A DNA stretch of 64,000 nucleotides from Climacium dendroides (taxonomy: Eukaryota; Streptophyta; Bryopsida; Hypnales; Climaciaceae): positions 30,032,401-30,096,400 of the forward strand of contig OX467088.1 in the NCBI GenBank assembly GCA_950106755.1. Reading direction: 5' to 3'. The position numbers were made by a program, and so were the translations under genes. Below, in pieces: positions 24,360 to 34,890 of this stretch. Numbering within the stretch: the stretch's first letter is position 1; each line of letters starts with the position of its first letter. Under the pieces are notes generated by a model that was not told where the DNA came from, searched no databases, and saw only the letters and a program-made list of their open reading frames with translations.

Positions 24360-27300
24360 TGTGACAACTCATATTTTTGATTTTTTTTTGTTTACCTTTT
24401 TGAGTGGAACAGAAATTAGAAATAGGTATCCGGATCCAACTAAAGGGAGGGAGATAAATCAAAAATAGTCACAAGAGAACCTTACGGAATTAATCCGGTT
24501 CTAGGTAAAAGCGGACCGGATTGGATTTCCAATCGGAAGGGAATTCCAACCGGATTCTTCTTGACCGGATTGGAGAGAACCGGATGTCCGACCTGTCATA
24601 GTGACCAGTCCAGGGCGTCAAGACTATATAAGGCCTGACCCTGCCCATTTTCAGGTCTTTGATTTTCGCGTGTTGTCATTTCCTGTCTTAGCACCTCATC
24701 ATTTTCGTTTACGGCAGCGAGGAGTTGATGGTACGAGAGGGTCCGGTAGTGAGTGAGAGGTGTAAGACGGAGAGATCGCCTCCGGGCGCAAGTGGGAGAG
24801 ACTTGAGCGCGAGCGGATACGGAACAGTGAGAGTATGAGCGCGCTAGGAGGTTGGTTTGCAGGTGGAGCGGAAGACTAGAGTGTGAGCGCTCCCTCGTTA
24901 GGTCAGAAGAGAGTGAATCCGGGTAGAGCCGCCCTCATGCCGCGGTTGAACCGGAAGAGACCAAGTTCTAGCACCCCACCCCCGAGTGAAGTGAAGTTGA
25001 GGAAAGTGGTTCCGGTCATGCCGACCAAGGAACCGGAACAGGGAGAACTCAGAGATGACTTAGCATCCATGGGTTGTCAGGGATTAGCCTTGAAACCTTG
25101 GGGTTTCAAGGATGAGAGGATGATTAGGGAGCTTCTGGGTGGCGTATCGAATGAGTTCGATAACACCCTGAGAAGGAATCCGGTTCAGTGGATCGAGGAT
25201 TTGTGGCGAGCCGTCTACGGATTTCAGATGGGAGGACTCGGGCTTGCCAGCTGGAAGGATGATTACATCCAGGGCAAGTTCGGAAGTGCAGTGAATCCGA
25301 AGGATGGCTACGTGGTAGAGGATTGTATCGATGACCGGGAGCGTCGCTTGCTGCAGTTCCTTGTTCCGGTCTTGCATCCAGAAAAGCCCACCAGGGTGAC
25401 CATCACTCTGGATAACACAATCTTCGGAGCGTTGTGCGGAAACCGGAAAGTAGAGTGGGACCGGATCTTCTTCGATCTGGTGTCCCAACTCACTGTAAGA
25501 GTGGGGAAAAGTAGGGCTACCCCACTGTGCCCGTATGTGTACCACCTCTACCAACAACAGGAACTACTGACGGAAGGGGAGCTAAAGGTTTGGAAGGCCC
25601 AGGAACGGACCATGAAGTATGGAGAATCCGAGTCTGACCAAGAAGCGGATTCCGGGAACAAAACTGAGGAGGAGGAAGAAGAAGAAGAAGAGGAAGAAGA
25701 GGACCTGCATTTCATCCCCAAGAGGCAGAAGACCACGCCAACCCGAAATCGAGGAACGCCTCCGGTGCAACCTCGGCCGTCCAAGACGGAGACTCCAACG
25801 GGACCGAATGTGCCATCCGGATCGGGAACCAGAGATCCTTTCGATGAACTAGTTGGGATCCTCTGCGGAATCCGGGCGGATTGGGAAATCAAGAAGCGGA
25901 CGATTGGAGAAATCGCGCACTTGATTGGAGCGGAACCGGACAGTCAACTGCCACATCGGGTAACTAAGAGTATCATCAATCCAGATGAGCTCCGGAAGAT
26001 GAAGGCAAAAAGCAAGCGACAGCATGATGAGGTTGACACCCTCAAAGCTGAAGTTTTCGCCTTGAACGAGAATACCACCGCGACAAGGGAGATGGCGGAG
26101 AAGATGATGAGGCTGGCCGCGGAGGTGAAGGACGTGCTCGGAGGACCCGGAGCCACGACCACGAAGGTGCGCTTGTTTGAAGAGGAGGTGCACAAGGAAA
26201 AGAAGATATCCGGAATGTGGGTGGTGCACATCCTCACCGATTTTGAAGAGCAGATGGAGAAGCTCCTGTCCAAGGCACGGGAATCAGCGGACCGGATCGT
26301 GGAGAGCAGCCGGAAGTTGATAGAGATTCTGGTCCGGCTCTCTGAACTTTCACTTCCAGACTTGTTTCCGGAAGAGGCAGCTCAGGAACCGGGAAAGGAC
26401 AAGACGCCCCAGTCGAGCAAGGCACATAAGAAGACGCCCACAACCGGACTACAATCGATCAACTTAGACTCCCCGAAAACTGATGAAGATCGCCCGGCTC
26501 CAACTCCGGATGGGGAACGGAACCGGAATCTAACTGAGGTGTTCAAGTAGTTGGAGAGACCTATCGAGAGTCCTACTATCGGATCTCGAGTATGCGAGGC
26601 AGAGTAGGAAGTTTTATAAGAAATGGTAGTTAGAAGTAGGAACCGGATTGGTAGAGTATGAACCGGAATAGAATCTGGTTAGGATTAGGTAGGACTAGAT
26701 TGTCAGCGCCTTCAGAGGCGGAAATCATGTATTCACTTTTTGCTTTTTGTATATAACAGTCTCTGAGTTGGAGATTGGGAGAGTTCTTTTGGCACTTCTT
26801 TGCGTACTTTCCATTGATCTAGCTTTGTCTGTTTTTCCCGAGTATTGGCAGGAGTACACGGAGTTGGAGTAAGAGGGTATGTACGGGTGTGTTGGCAGAG
26901 TTCTCCCTTTGATGTTTCTTTCCAGTTTTATGTACATGTGAGTGGATCATGAAGAGTTAGGAGTGGATTCCAGATCCTCAACATCTGCAAAAGCTTTGCA
27001 TTCCGGGTAAGAAAGCCGTTGATTAGGCTAGGCGGATATGGAGGGATTCCTTAGCTACGCTAGAACTCCTGGGTGAAAAATCCGGTTGAGTATCCTAACT
27101 CCTATGAGGTCTTGCCACCGTTGTTGGTAAACGGAAGAGCTTGGTAGAGGTTGGAACGGATGGGTGCACTTGTAGCCACCTAACTTCGTACAGAACGGAT
27201 TCAGCATCAAGGTCGTTGTAGTATGAGAGAATTGTAGGGGGGGGGTCTTTGTGTAACCTGTGATCCGGATTGCCATCCGGATTGCTGTGAAAGACCAAAC

Positions 27301-27776
27301 CGGATTCGGATTAGTTAGGGGATTAGCAGATAGGAGAGTGGGTCTTCAGCCACTATAAGTCACGGAAGGAGTGGTGGGCCTACCACTTTCAAAAGCAAGC
27401 AGCGAACCCTCTGATGGTAAAACAGAGGCAAAACTAAATCGGGTACGGAAAGGTGGACCGGAACGGATCCGCCCAAGAGGACACTTAGGACCGGAATTGG
27501 CAAGATCCTGAGTTGAGAAGTTAGCCAATAAACCGGAAAACTAATGAAACCGGAATTAGGATAAAATTTGGTCATAGTCTTCTGGTTGGTTTTGGATGTT
27601 CCGGTTTCTAGAGGTAGAACCGGAAATTAGAATTTAAGGGTTAATTGGGTTTAGCTCCTTGTTAGGGTTAGCTACTTCAGAGGATCTCATGGGTTCGATC
27701 TGTAGGATCATTCTATTATGCTATAGAGTGATTTTTGTGAGTATAATAGGGAAATTGCTTACTCTGTGCTGCGACA
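24360..27776 (+). mobile_element. Gag-like-family element (E) inserted in gene G2, TSD CTACA
   Basis: The element begins TGTGACAACTCA at 24360 and ends TGTGCTGCGACA at 27776; CTACA lies at 24355-24359 and 27777-27781. Deleting 24360-27781 exactly restores the reading frame of the host gene, so the boundaries are firm. Length 3417 bp. It contains one sense gene and no obvious LTR pair. Its start resembles the reverse complement of the right end of the element at 34891-37877 (TGTCGCAACCTAAC then a T-rich run). Confidence 0.88.
24937..26550 (+). CDS. Gag-like coiled-coil protein, intact copy (E)
   Basis: This is the only unbroken member of the family here: 537 codons from ATG 24937 (MPRLNRKRPSSS) to TAG. 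The start is supported by copy D, which begins MPQLKRSRNQ. Blocks in order: LRKVVPVMP, DDLASMGCQGLALKPWGFKDE, WIEDLWRAVYGF, GKF...NPKDGYVVEDCID, KPTRVTITLDNTIFGAL, YVYHLYQQQELL, a Glu-only run, a coiled coil with Lys/Glu heptads, TTKVRLFEEEVHKEKKISG, and a C-terminal GERNRNLTEVFK. It has no zinc knuckle or enzyme domain. It is the best template for reading the decayed copies. Confidence 0.7.
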   Translation: MPRLNRKRPSSSTPPPSEVKLRKVVPVMPTKEPEQGELRDDLASMGCQGLALKPWGFKDERMIRELLGGVSNEFDNTLRRNPVQWIEDLWRAVYGFQMGGLGLASWKDDYIQGKFGSAVNPKDGYVVEDCIDDRERRLLQFLVPVLHPEKPTRVTITLDNTIFGALCGNRKVEWDRIFFDLVSQLTVRVGKSRATPLCPYVYHLYQQQELLTEGELKVWKAQERTMKYGESESDQEADSGNKTEEEEEEEEEEEEDLHFIPKRQKTTPTRNRGTPPVQPRPSKTETPTGPNVPSGSGTRDPFDELVGILCGIRADWEIKKRTIGEIAHLIGAEPDSQLPHRVTKSIINPDELRKMKAKSKRQHDEVDTLKAEVFALNENTTATREMAEKMMRLAAEVKDVLGGPGATTTKVRLFEEEVHKEKKISGMWVVHILTDFEEQMEKLLSKARESADRIVESSRKLIEILVRLSELSLPDLFPEEAAQEPGKDKTPQSSKAHKKTPTTGLQSINLDSPKTDEDRPAPTPDGERNRNLTEVFK

Positions 27777-29902
27777 CTACAAGACGAGAAGTTGGAAGAC
27801 CTTAAGTATAAAAAAATTTTGGAACAACAGAATTTGGAGTTGAAGGAGGTGCATTACTCCAAAGAAGATCATGATGACCTCAAGGCAAAGTATGAGATAT
27901 TGGAAAGCAAATACAACACGTTGTATTGGAGTCCGATACCAAACTTGAAACCCTTGGGTGATGATTATGAGAGTGTTAAGAAAGATAACAAGACTTTGAA
28001 GCGAACGAATGAGAATTTGAAGGCCACGAATGAGAATCTCAAGGCTATGAATGAGAAGTTGGTGTTGGAGTTGAAGACACGCAAAGAGATGTTAGAAGAG
28101 CATCGCAAAACATTGTGGACATTACAGAACGAGAAGGCAGGTCAACAATCGCCTGGCGGAACAGGGCTATTAGAGGCAAGTGAACCAATACAAGAGAGTG
28201 ATCAACTATCTCTTCCTCTTGACGAGGGCAAAGCTGAAGATGGGACCGTAGAACTCCGACAGCGCATTCCGAGTCCTAAATCCATAGTTTTCCCCTCATT
28301 TGAAGATGCTTCCATGCAATCACAAAATCCGGAAGTTGAAGAGTTAAGGCATCAATTGGACTTGGCAGTTCGAGGAAAGAATGAGGCCGAATCAACAATG
28401 AAACGAATGATGGAAGTAGGGGTACTAAGTGAAATCCTTCCAATGGAAAATGCGGATTTACGGTGGATGGTGTGGGCGCGGCAACTACAAGATCATTCCT
28501 TTGTATCATCCGGACTCATGAACGGGCTTTTGAGGTATGCATTGCAAATTTGCAATCAGACACAGCATACGAGAATGTCAAGAGTTCTTATAAGCGTTTT
28601 GTGGAGAAGTTGGAGGAGGAAAGAAAGGACCCTGATTTAAAACTTACGGTTTGGGGGAACATGGATAGGATGTATGAGCGGCTAAACCACAGAAAGACCT
28701 ATGATACAAAGAACATTGATTGGACTTTGGAAGCAGAGGAAGGATGGGTCCCTTATGGCACATTGTTAGCTCACTTCTAGCAACATGAGAAAGAGCTTGT
28801 GCCAGGAAGTTTTCCAAATACTCCCATCTTGGAGGGTCATTGTTCTCTTTGCCAAGGTTGTTTTGGGCCCGAAGGAGCTATAGCATTGGGACAATGTCGC
28901 CATACATTCCAAGTGTTTTGCATTCAAAGATCGGCGGAATTTCAACGCCGTTGTCCCAAGTGCCGTATTCCTCTGAGTCCAAGGTTGTATGAAATGTTAG
29001 GGATTTTGCACCGTATGCCTACAGGACACGAATACAATCGATGGAACCTTCCACTTGACCAAGAGTCATACAAATTTCAGAACTATTTGCATTGGGGGAA
29101 ACCAATGAAGTGGGATGCTCGATCACAAATATATGAGCTATGCGATGGCCCATTTTCCACCAAAGATAAATTCTTTTGGATGACGTCTGACGTGGAGGTT
29201 GAGTTGCGTGCCTTCGAGATTAAGAACAGCGAGGCTCGAGAGTTGTTCTGTCGCAGTATGGGCGGACATTGGAGCACACATCACCAAAAGTTCTTTCGAA
29301 TTTCCGAGAAGGAATGGAAGAGAGAGGGTCCAAATGACCTCTTGGTGGAGGTTGAGCGTGATCCAAAAGTCATAAAGCAATTTGCGGGCTACAATACGGA
29401 TTTGATAGGGCGGGCCCTCATTTTGTCGAAGTTGGAAGAAGCAGCAAGAGTCCATTCTGTGGTGGACCTAAACGGTAAATCATCTACAGAGCATAAGATG
29501 GAAGACGTTGCAAGGGCATTTGACATGAATATAAAGGGCATTATAACCAAGTGGAGGAAGTATCTAGGAGAGGGAGGCGAACAAACTTGGATGATGAAAA
29601 GTGAGGATGAAATGATAAAACAACTGATGGATGACATAGATTGTGTTGTGAGGGCTGTGAGGGCCCACGAAGTGGAGCTGTCTCCGAAGAAGAAGAATAA
29701 ACGGAAGATTGAAGAGGAAGATGACCACTCTCCGGAAACCAAAAGACAATTTGAGAGGGTTGACATGCAGGTACAAGCTAGCCGCGGAGGGAGCAACCAT
29801 GGAAATAGTCCGCAACCAATGCCTCGTCGAACAAGTAGAAGACTCATGGCGAGGGAGGGGACATCTCGTGATGCCGAAGAAGATAATAGTGTGTTGAAGT
29901 AA

Positions 29903-30339
29903 TTGTGAAATGTTTAATTTCCTATGTAGTCGTATTTTAATGGCACTCAGGATATAATTATGTAGTGTGGGCTTCATTTTTTTTTATGACTAGTAGTATT
30001 GTACGTGGCCCACCATGTCCATCATGACTTTTTTGTATTGCATATACATGTAGTGAAGAAAAACATGTTGCAAGTAATTATTTGTTTTTTTGAATATATA
30101 TATATTATGTTTTTATCATAAAATTCATTTTCTTGGACTAAGTTTTATTGAAATGTACATGTTATGCCCAATTTTTAGTGAATTGTGTCTTTGATTGAGT
30201 ATTTTGTTGTAGCACTTAACACTTGTTTTCTACTACTTTGGTAATCTAGTTATCCCTAGGATGGAATGCAATCAATTGAACCAAGAGTCCAAAAGTCCGA
30301 AGTAAAGAAATAACTAAGTAAAATTGACCACCCTAAAAG
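29903..30339. other. AT-rich non-coding stretch between G2 and GC block 5
   Basis: Nothing beyond AT-rich sequence, with a short TATATATAT run near 30100, can be seen. It is likely the 3' region of the G2-carrying element. Confidence 0.45.
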
Positions 30340-30470
30340 GCTAAAACCGCCCTATCCGCCCGACTGCCCGTCCGACCCAACCGCCCGCCCATCGCCTCGT
30401 TTGCTCAGCCGTCCACCTCGACCGACCCAACCGACCATCTGTCCGCCCACCCCGTCCGCCGGGTTTTATG
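30340..30470. repeat. CGTCCG-rich GC block 5
   Basis: CCGCCCGACTGCCCGTCCGACC-like units with CCGACCCAACCG repeats form a short GC-rich block between G2 and the hAT transposase. It could be the left subterminal region of the hAT element, the right one of the G2 element, or both. Confidence 0.6.
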
Positions 30471-30779
30471 ACTGTTGGCAACGGTTACTTCTAAGGCATA
30501 GAACATTCAACAAGTTAGGAGTATAAGAGCAAGGAAGAAGGCATTTACAAGCACTTCTGAGAAACTGAACGCTAAGATTTCCAAGGGCTAGGAGCTGCAA
30601 TCTTTGTGTCTCTTGCTTAGTAATGCATAGTTCAGTGGACAGGGGGGCTTTGGTTTCCAAGGCTTTGCTTACAGACTATATTTGATACATGTGACATGGT
30701 GATTTGAACCTAAATATTTGGAACTGAAGACAAGATTGGAACTTGAACTTGGACTTGAACTTGAACGGAGCTTTCCACA

Positions 30780-33700
30780 ATGAGTAAGGATTTTTCCGGT
30801 TGGTATGTTGTTCCATCAAGCGGTAAAGTGCAGTGCAAGACATGTGACTTGGTGTTTGCAAATCGGAAGTGTCGCATGTTGAGCCACCTTGGATATGAAG
30901 GCAAAGACAGTGTTTGCGATAGGTTAGTAAGCATATGTCCAAAATTGACTTCGTCAATTCGAACTCTTTTTGCTGGTTGTAATGGGTTATTTCCACGAAG
31001 ATCGGCCCTTGACAATGTAGATGGTGAAAACATAGGGAGGGTTGCAAGCAATGCCTCAAATGGAAGGGATTTTTCACGTTCAACACAAGAGGACTCGTGT
31101 GCAGCGCCATCTAATATTCATCATGCGTCTTCAAGGGTACATCAAAGTGTGGAAACATCAAGTGAACAATGTCCAACTCCACCTTCTTCCATCAATCGGC
31201 CCCAAAGACAAAGTCGGCTAGTAGATGGGTTTGAACAAGCTGATAGATGCAATTTGAATGCGTTGTAGATCAATTTCTTCTATTCAGCCAACATACCATT
31301 TGTGGTAGCTCGAAGTGAGGCCTTCAAAGAAGCAGTGAAGAAAACAGTTGAGTTTGGTAAGCCATATAGCCCACCATCGTACGACGCTCTACGAACCAAA
31401 TTACTAGAAGAAGCGAAAGAAGATGTCAAGCTAAAGTTGCAGAAGAGGACCGAGGATAGTATCAGAAAGTTTGGAGCAACCTTGTCTATTGATGGATGGA
31501 GTTCGGTTACAAATCGGCCATTGGTGAATTGCATGCTTGTATCTTCTGCAGGGGAGCAATTTTTGGGATCGGTGGATACAAGTGGGTTCGTAAAAAACGC
31601 AAAGTACTTGGCCTCTATTTTGGACAAATTCATACAGGAGGTGGATCCGCATAATGTGGTGCAAATAACAACGGACAATGCTCCTGTAAACCCTCGAGCA
31701 TGTAGAATCATAAAAGACAAATATCCTCACATTTCTTTTCAAGGTTGTGTGGTGCACGCCTTGAATTTGTTGCTAAAAGATTGGGGGAAGGAAGCATGGG
31801 TGGCAGATGTCGTGGCCAAAGCTCGTATGGTTCTTACGTTTTTTAGAAAGCGGCACATGCCGCTTGCAATATTTCGTTCATACAAAAAAGAGCACAGCTT
31901 ATTGATGTCAAGCGAAACAAGATTTGCTTCAAATTTCATTGCGCTTGAACGCTTGTTGAAAGTGAAGGGAGCACTTCAACAAAGTGTGACAGATCCGCGT
32001 TGGGAACAATATGTGAGGACGTTGGACGACAAGAAAAAGAAGAATCGTACAAAGTCTCGGTATACAAAGAAGATAATAAACAATGAGCATTTCTAGAGGC
32101 GTTGCACGAATTTTGTGCAGTTGATGGGCATTGTTGTGTATGGCCTTCATGATTTAGATGCAAAGACGCCATGTTCAGGGAAAGTTTTGCATATTATGAG
32201 GAAGATACGATCGCATGTAGGGGGGTTAGAAAATCCGCCTTTTCTATTGAGCCCTGAATTTGCCAAACCATTGAAGGAGGCGTTCAACGCTAGATGGGAA
32301 ATGGTAGAGACCGATCTCCAATATGCAGGAGCTCTTTTGAATCCCTATCTTTTGCACGATAAAGAACTAGCCGACGATTCAGAGGCCACTGAGGCATGCA
32401 AGCGTGTTTTCATGCAAATATGTAAACCTACGGACTACGCGGACGTCGTTAAGGAATTCATGGTGTTTCGACATAGGGAGCCTCCCTTCTACAACATGTT
32501 GGATCCAAGTGAACAAAAATTATTGGCACACGCTTGGTGGGATTTTGAAGGTGCATGTGGGAAGCTCATTGCTCCAATTGCAAGGAGAATATTGGGCCAA
32601 CCGGTATCTTCATCTTCATGTGAACGGAATTGGAGTAGCTATTCTTTTGTTCACAACAAATCTCGGAACAAGTTGAGAACAAAGAGAGCTGCAGATTTGG
32701 TGTATGTGAACACTAATTCAAGAGTGTTGGCCGCATCCAAGGAGAGGGATGAGAAGAAGTGGTACCTTGAAAATGTAGATTCAGAAGAATCGGAGGGGCC
32801 AAATGAAGATGACGAGAGCAGTGAAGATGAAGAAGAAGGTGTTCGTGTGGACGGGAATGAAGCACATGGATAAGAAGCAAATTGGTACGACCCAATATTC
32901 AATGAAGAAGAAGATTTGGATGGCAACACATACAATTTTGGAGGTGAACCGTTTGGAAGAGTAAATATGGATGATAATGACATGGGTAACAATGACCGAG
33001 ACGAGTACGACTTTCCAATGGACGATAATGATTGTGGAAACGACAAAGGCGTTCCTTCCATAGCAAGGTTTGAAGATGGAAACCGATTTCTAAGTAGCGA
33101 CAAGGTCCTCAATCTAAACGAAGAGGACGCAAATGTCCAAGTCCTGCCTTCTAATGGAACCATATCATCCAATGCTGGAACTTCCAAAATAGATGAAGTG
33201 ATTGGAAGCGGTAGGTCTCCATCCATAGTGGTGGGCCAACTAGAAAAGAATGACAACGTTGAGGATCGCGAGCAAATGAATGTGGACAAGATAAGCATGG
33301 AGTCTCTAGGAGGATTGGCAAGCAAAAACAATAGGGAACCAAGTAGCCTAAACCATGAAGTGAGTGGGACACAAGACAATGTACATTCGCATTTGATAGA
33401 ATGTGGAAGTCCGAACTTGCTTCACAATGGCCAAGGCACAAAGGAAAACATGACAAGTTTTGTATGTCCACCGCGTAGCATTCCTCCAATAGGTGCACGC
33501 TCACTATTTAATAGTGTAAGCACTACTTTGGTGGGTTCAGGAAGTTCTCAACGTCCGACACGAGCTTCCATCATTTTGAAAGAAATAGAACATACTAAAA
33601 ATCGAAGATTGCAGATTTCTTCATTCACCGATGACGAGGAAGATGAGACGTTGGCTTCAATGTTAAAGAAGCAAGGAAACCGCTTACCAGCATCTTCAAT

Positions 33701-34162
33701 AAGGCTAGCGGACCCGACACTGGAATCTTCAAATGCTATAGAGGCATTCACTGAAGAAGGGAGAAAGGCAGGGATGGCAATGATGATGGAAGAACCCTCT
33801 AAAGCAAAGAACAAACGAGTAATGGAGCCGTTTGCTATCTCTCCAACGAAGAAAGTGAATGCAGGAACCCCCCCCTTGATAAGCGTCCGTCTATTCCAAA
33901 ACTTCCGTTGAGAAAAGGAAAAGCGGTTGATCGCCTCCGTGAACGTGTAGGGAAAACCTTGATGAAAGCGAAGAAGAAGCAATTGATGGCCAAGCCTAAG
34001 AAAGCTCGTGTTTCTTCAACAGTACAAGAAAAAAGATTGGGAAATCAAACACTTTCATCAGATGATGAAGAGAACACCATGAGTGATGAAGATGATGGAT
34101 TCCAATCAAGAGAGTACAGTAGCGGGGCAGAGGTGAAAGGAGATAGTGATTACCACCCCTAG
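30780..34162 (+). pseudogene. hAT-superfamily transposase (three stops and a frameshift)
   Basis: One frame from ATG 30780 is broken by TAG 31266-31268, TAG 32094-32096 and TAA 32871-32873, and shifts at a run of eight C (33868-33875) into the last part ending 34162. An N-terminal VQCKTCDLVFANRK...HLG resembles a BED-type zinc finger. DUF659-like sequence follows (LSIDGWSSVTNRPLVNCML, TTDNAPVN, GCVVHALNLLLKDW), and the hAT C-terminal dimerisation block is clear (APIARRILGQPVSSSSCERNWS, KRAADLVYVNTN). The second TAG (HF-stop-RR) sits where hAT proteins usually have Trp. The C-terminal extension after the dimerisation domain is acidic and low in recognisable motifs. Confidence 0.82.
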
Positions 34163-34539
34163 GCATTCAAATTTAGAAAGGATTTGAATGAAGAACATTT
34201 ATAGAACTTGGTGCTCAAATGCTTACGATTTAGAGAGATGAATAGCTAAGATTTATTAGTTCTCGGAGCATTTCATAGTAGTACAAGGTTGCCAAATTAT
34301 CTTGAAAAAATTAATGAAACTATCATTTTTGGGGGATTTTGTCCCAAGTGATATTGAAGAAATCTTCATTGTATTATTTTTTGTTCTCAATTTCAAGTGT
34401 GTAGCACGTAAAAATTTCTGAAGCGCCAAAACTCACAAATATGTAAGAAGAACCCTAAAACAAACTGAAAATCATGTAAAATTGCAAAATGCAAAGTTAC
34501 AAACCCTCACTCATTCAGTCGGTCACTCCCTAAACCCCT

Positions 34540-34700
34540 TGGCCCTTGAACCGTTCGCCCGTTCGCTTGTCCGCCAATTCGTCCGCTCGCCCATCCATCC
34601 GTCCGTCCGCCCGCAGGATGGCGACCGAGGACAGTCTGTCTACGTCCGTAGGGTCCGGACGTGCGGACGTCAAGACGTCCGATTTTGGACGCAATTTCGC
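34540..34700. repeat. CGTCCG-rich GC block 6
   Basis: CGTTCGCCCGTTCGCTTGTCCGCC-like repeats and CCGTCCGTCCGCCCGC lie downstream of the hAT gene, followed by mixed CGTCCG/CGGACG motifs up to about 34700. With block 5 it brackets the transposase gene, as expected for subterminal repeats of one hAT element. Confidence 0.6.
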
Positions 34701-34890
34701 CGCGGATGCACGTTCACAACAACCCTGAGTCCTGCTCCTTGCTAGGCCTCCTTGAATGTGTCCCGAGTTGTGAGCGCCGGTTACCTCTAGTGGAAGAGGA
34801 GCAAATGCAAAAAAGGCTAGCATGGAGTGGGGTGACACTCAAGGGCGGTTGGGACCATGGTGAGTAGTGCCACCATGGGTCCTTACACAT

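Larger units (their letters stand above)
22847..29902 (+). pseudogene. Gene G2: G1-like domain, coiled coil and RING finger; split by an insertion
   Basis: The gene starts MAGASSAAAEGKKKSK and carries the G1-like domain up to a stop at 23362. A second frame continues 23371-24359 through TGA at 23599 and 24187, then is cut by the element at 24360-27776. Removing that element and one TSD copy restores ADKL-QDEKLEDL in frame. A coiled coil follows (27.8-28.15 kb, repeated ENLKATNENLKAMNEKL), then a frameshift near 28.5 kb, TAG at 28778-28780, and a C-terminal frame to 29902. That part has a RING-type pattern (HCSLCQGC...GQCRHTFQVFC...CPKC), suggesting a ubiquitin ligase, and a basic tail. About 1200 codons without the insertion. 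GC blocks lie on both sides, so it may be element cargo. Confidence 0.6.
30340..34735 (+). mobile_element. hAT element (approximate limits)
   Basis: Limits are set only by the bracketing GC blocks; I could not identify the short terminal inverted repeats or an 8-bp target duplication. The neighbouring gypsy LTR appears to start near 34757, which caps the right end. Confidence 0.45.

Noticed and set aside
24360..27776. Complete LTR retrotransposon with two LTRs
   Set aside because: No direct repeat was found between the first and last parts, and there is no primer-binding site, protease or polymerase inside.
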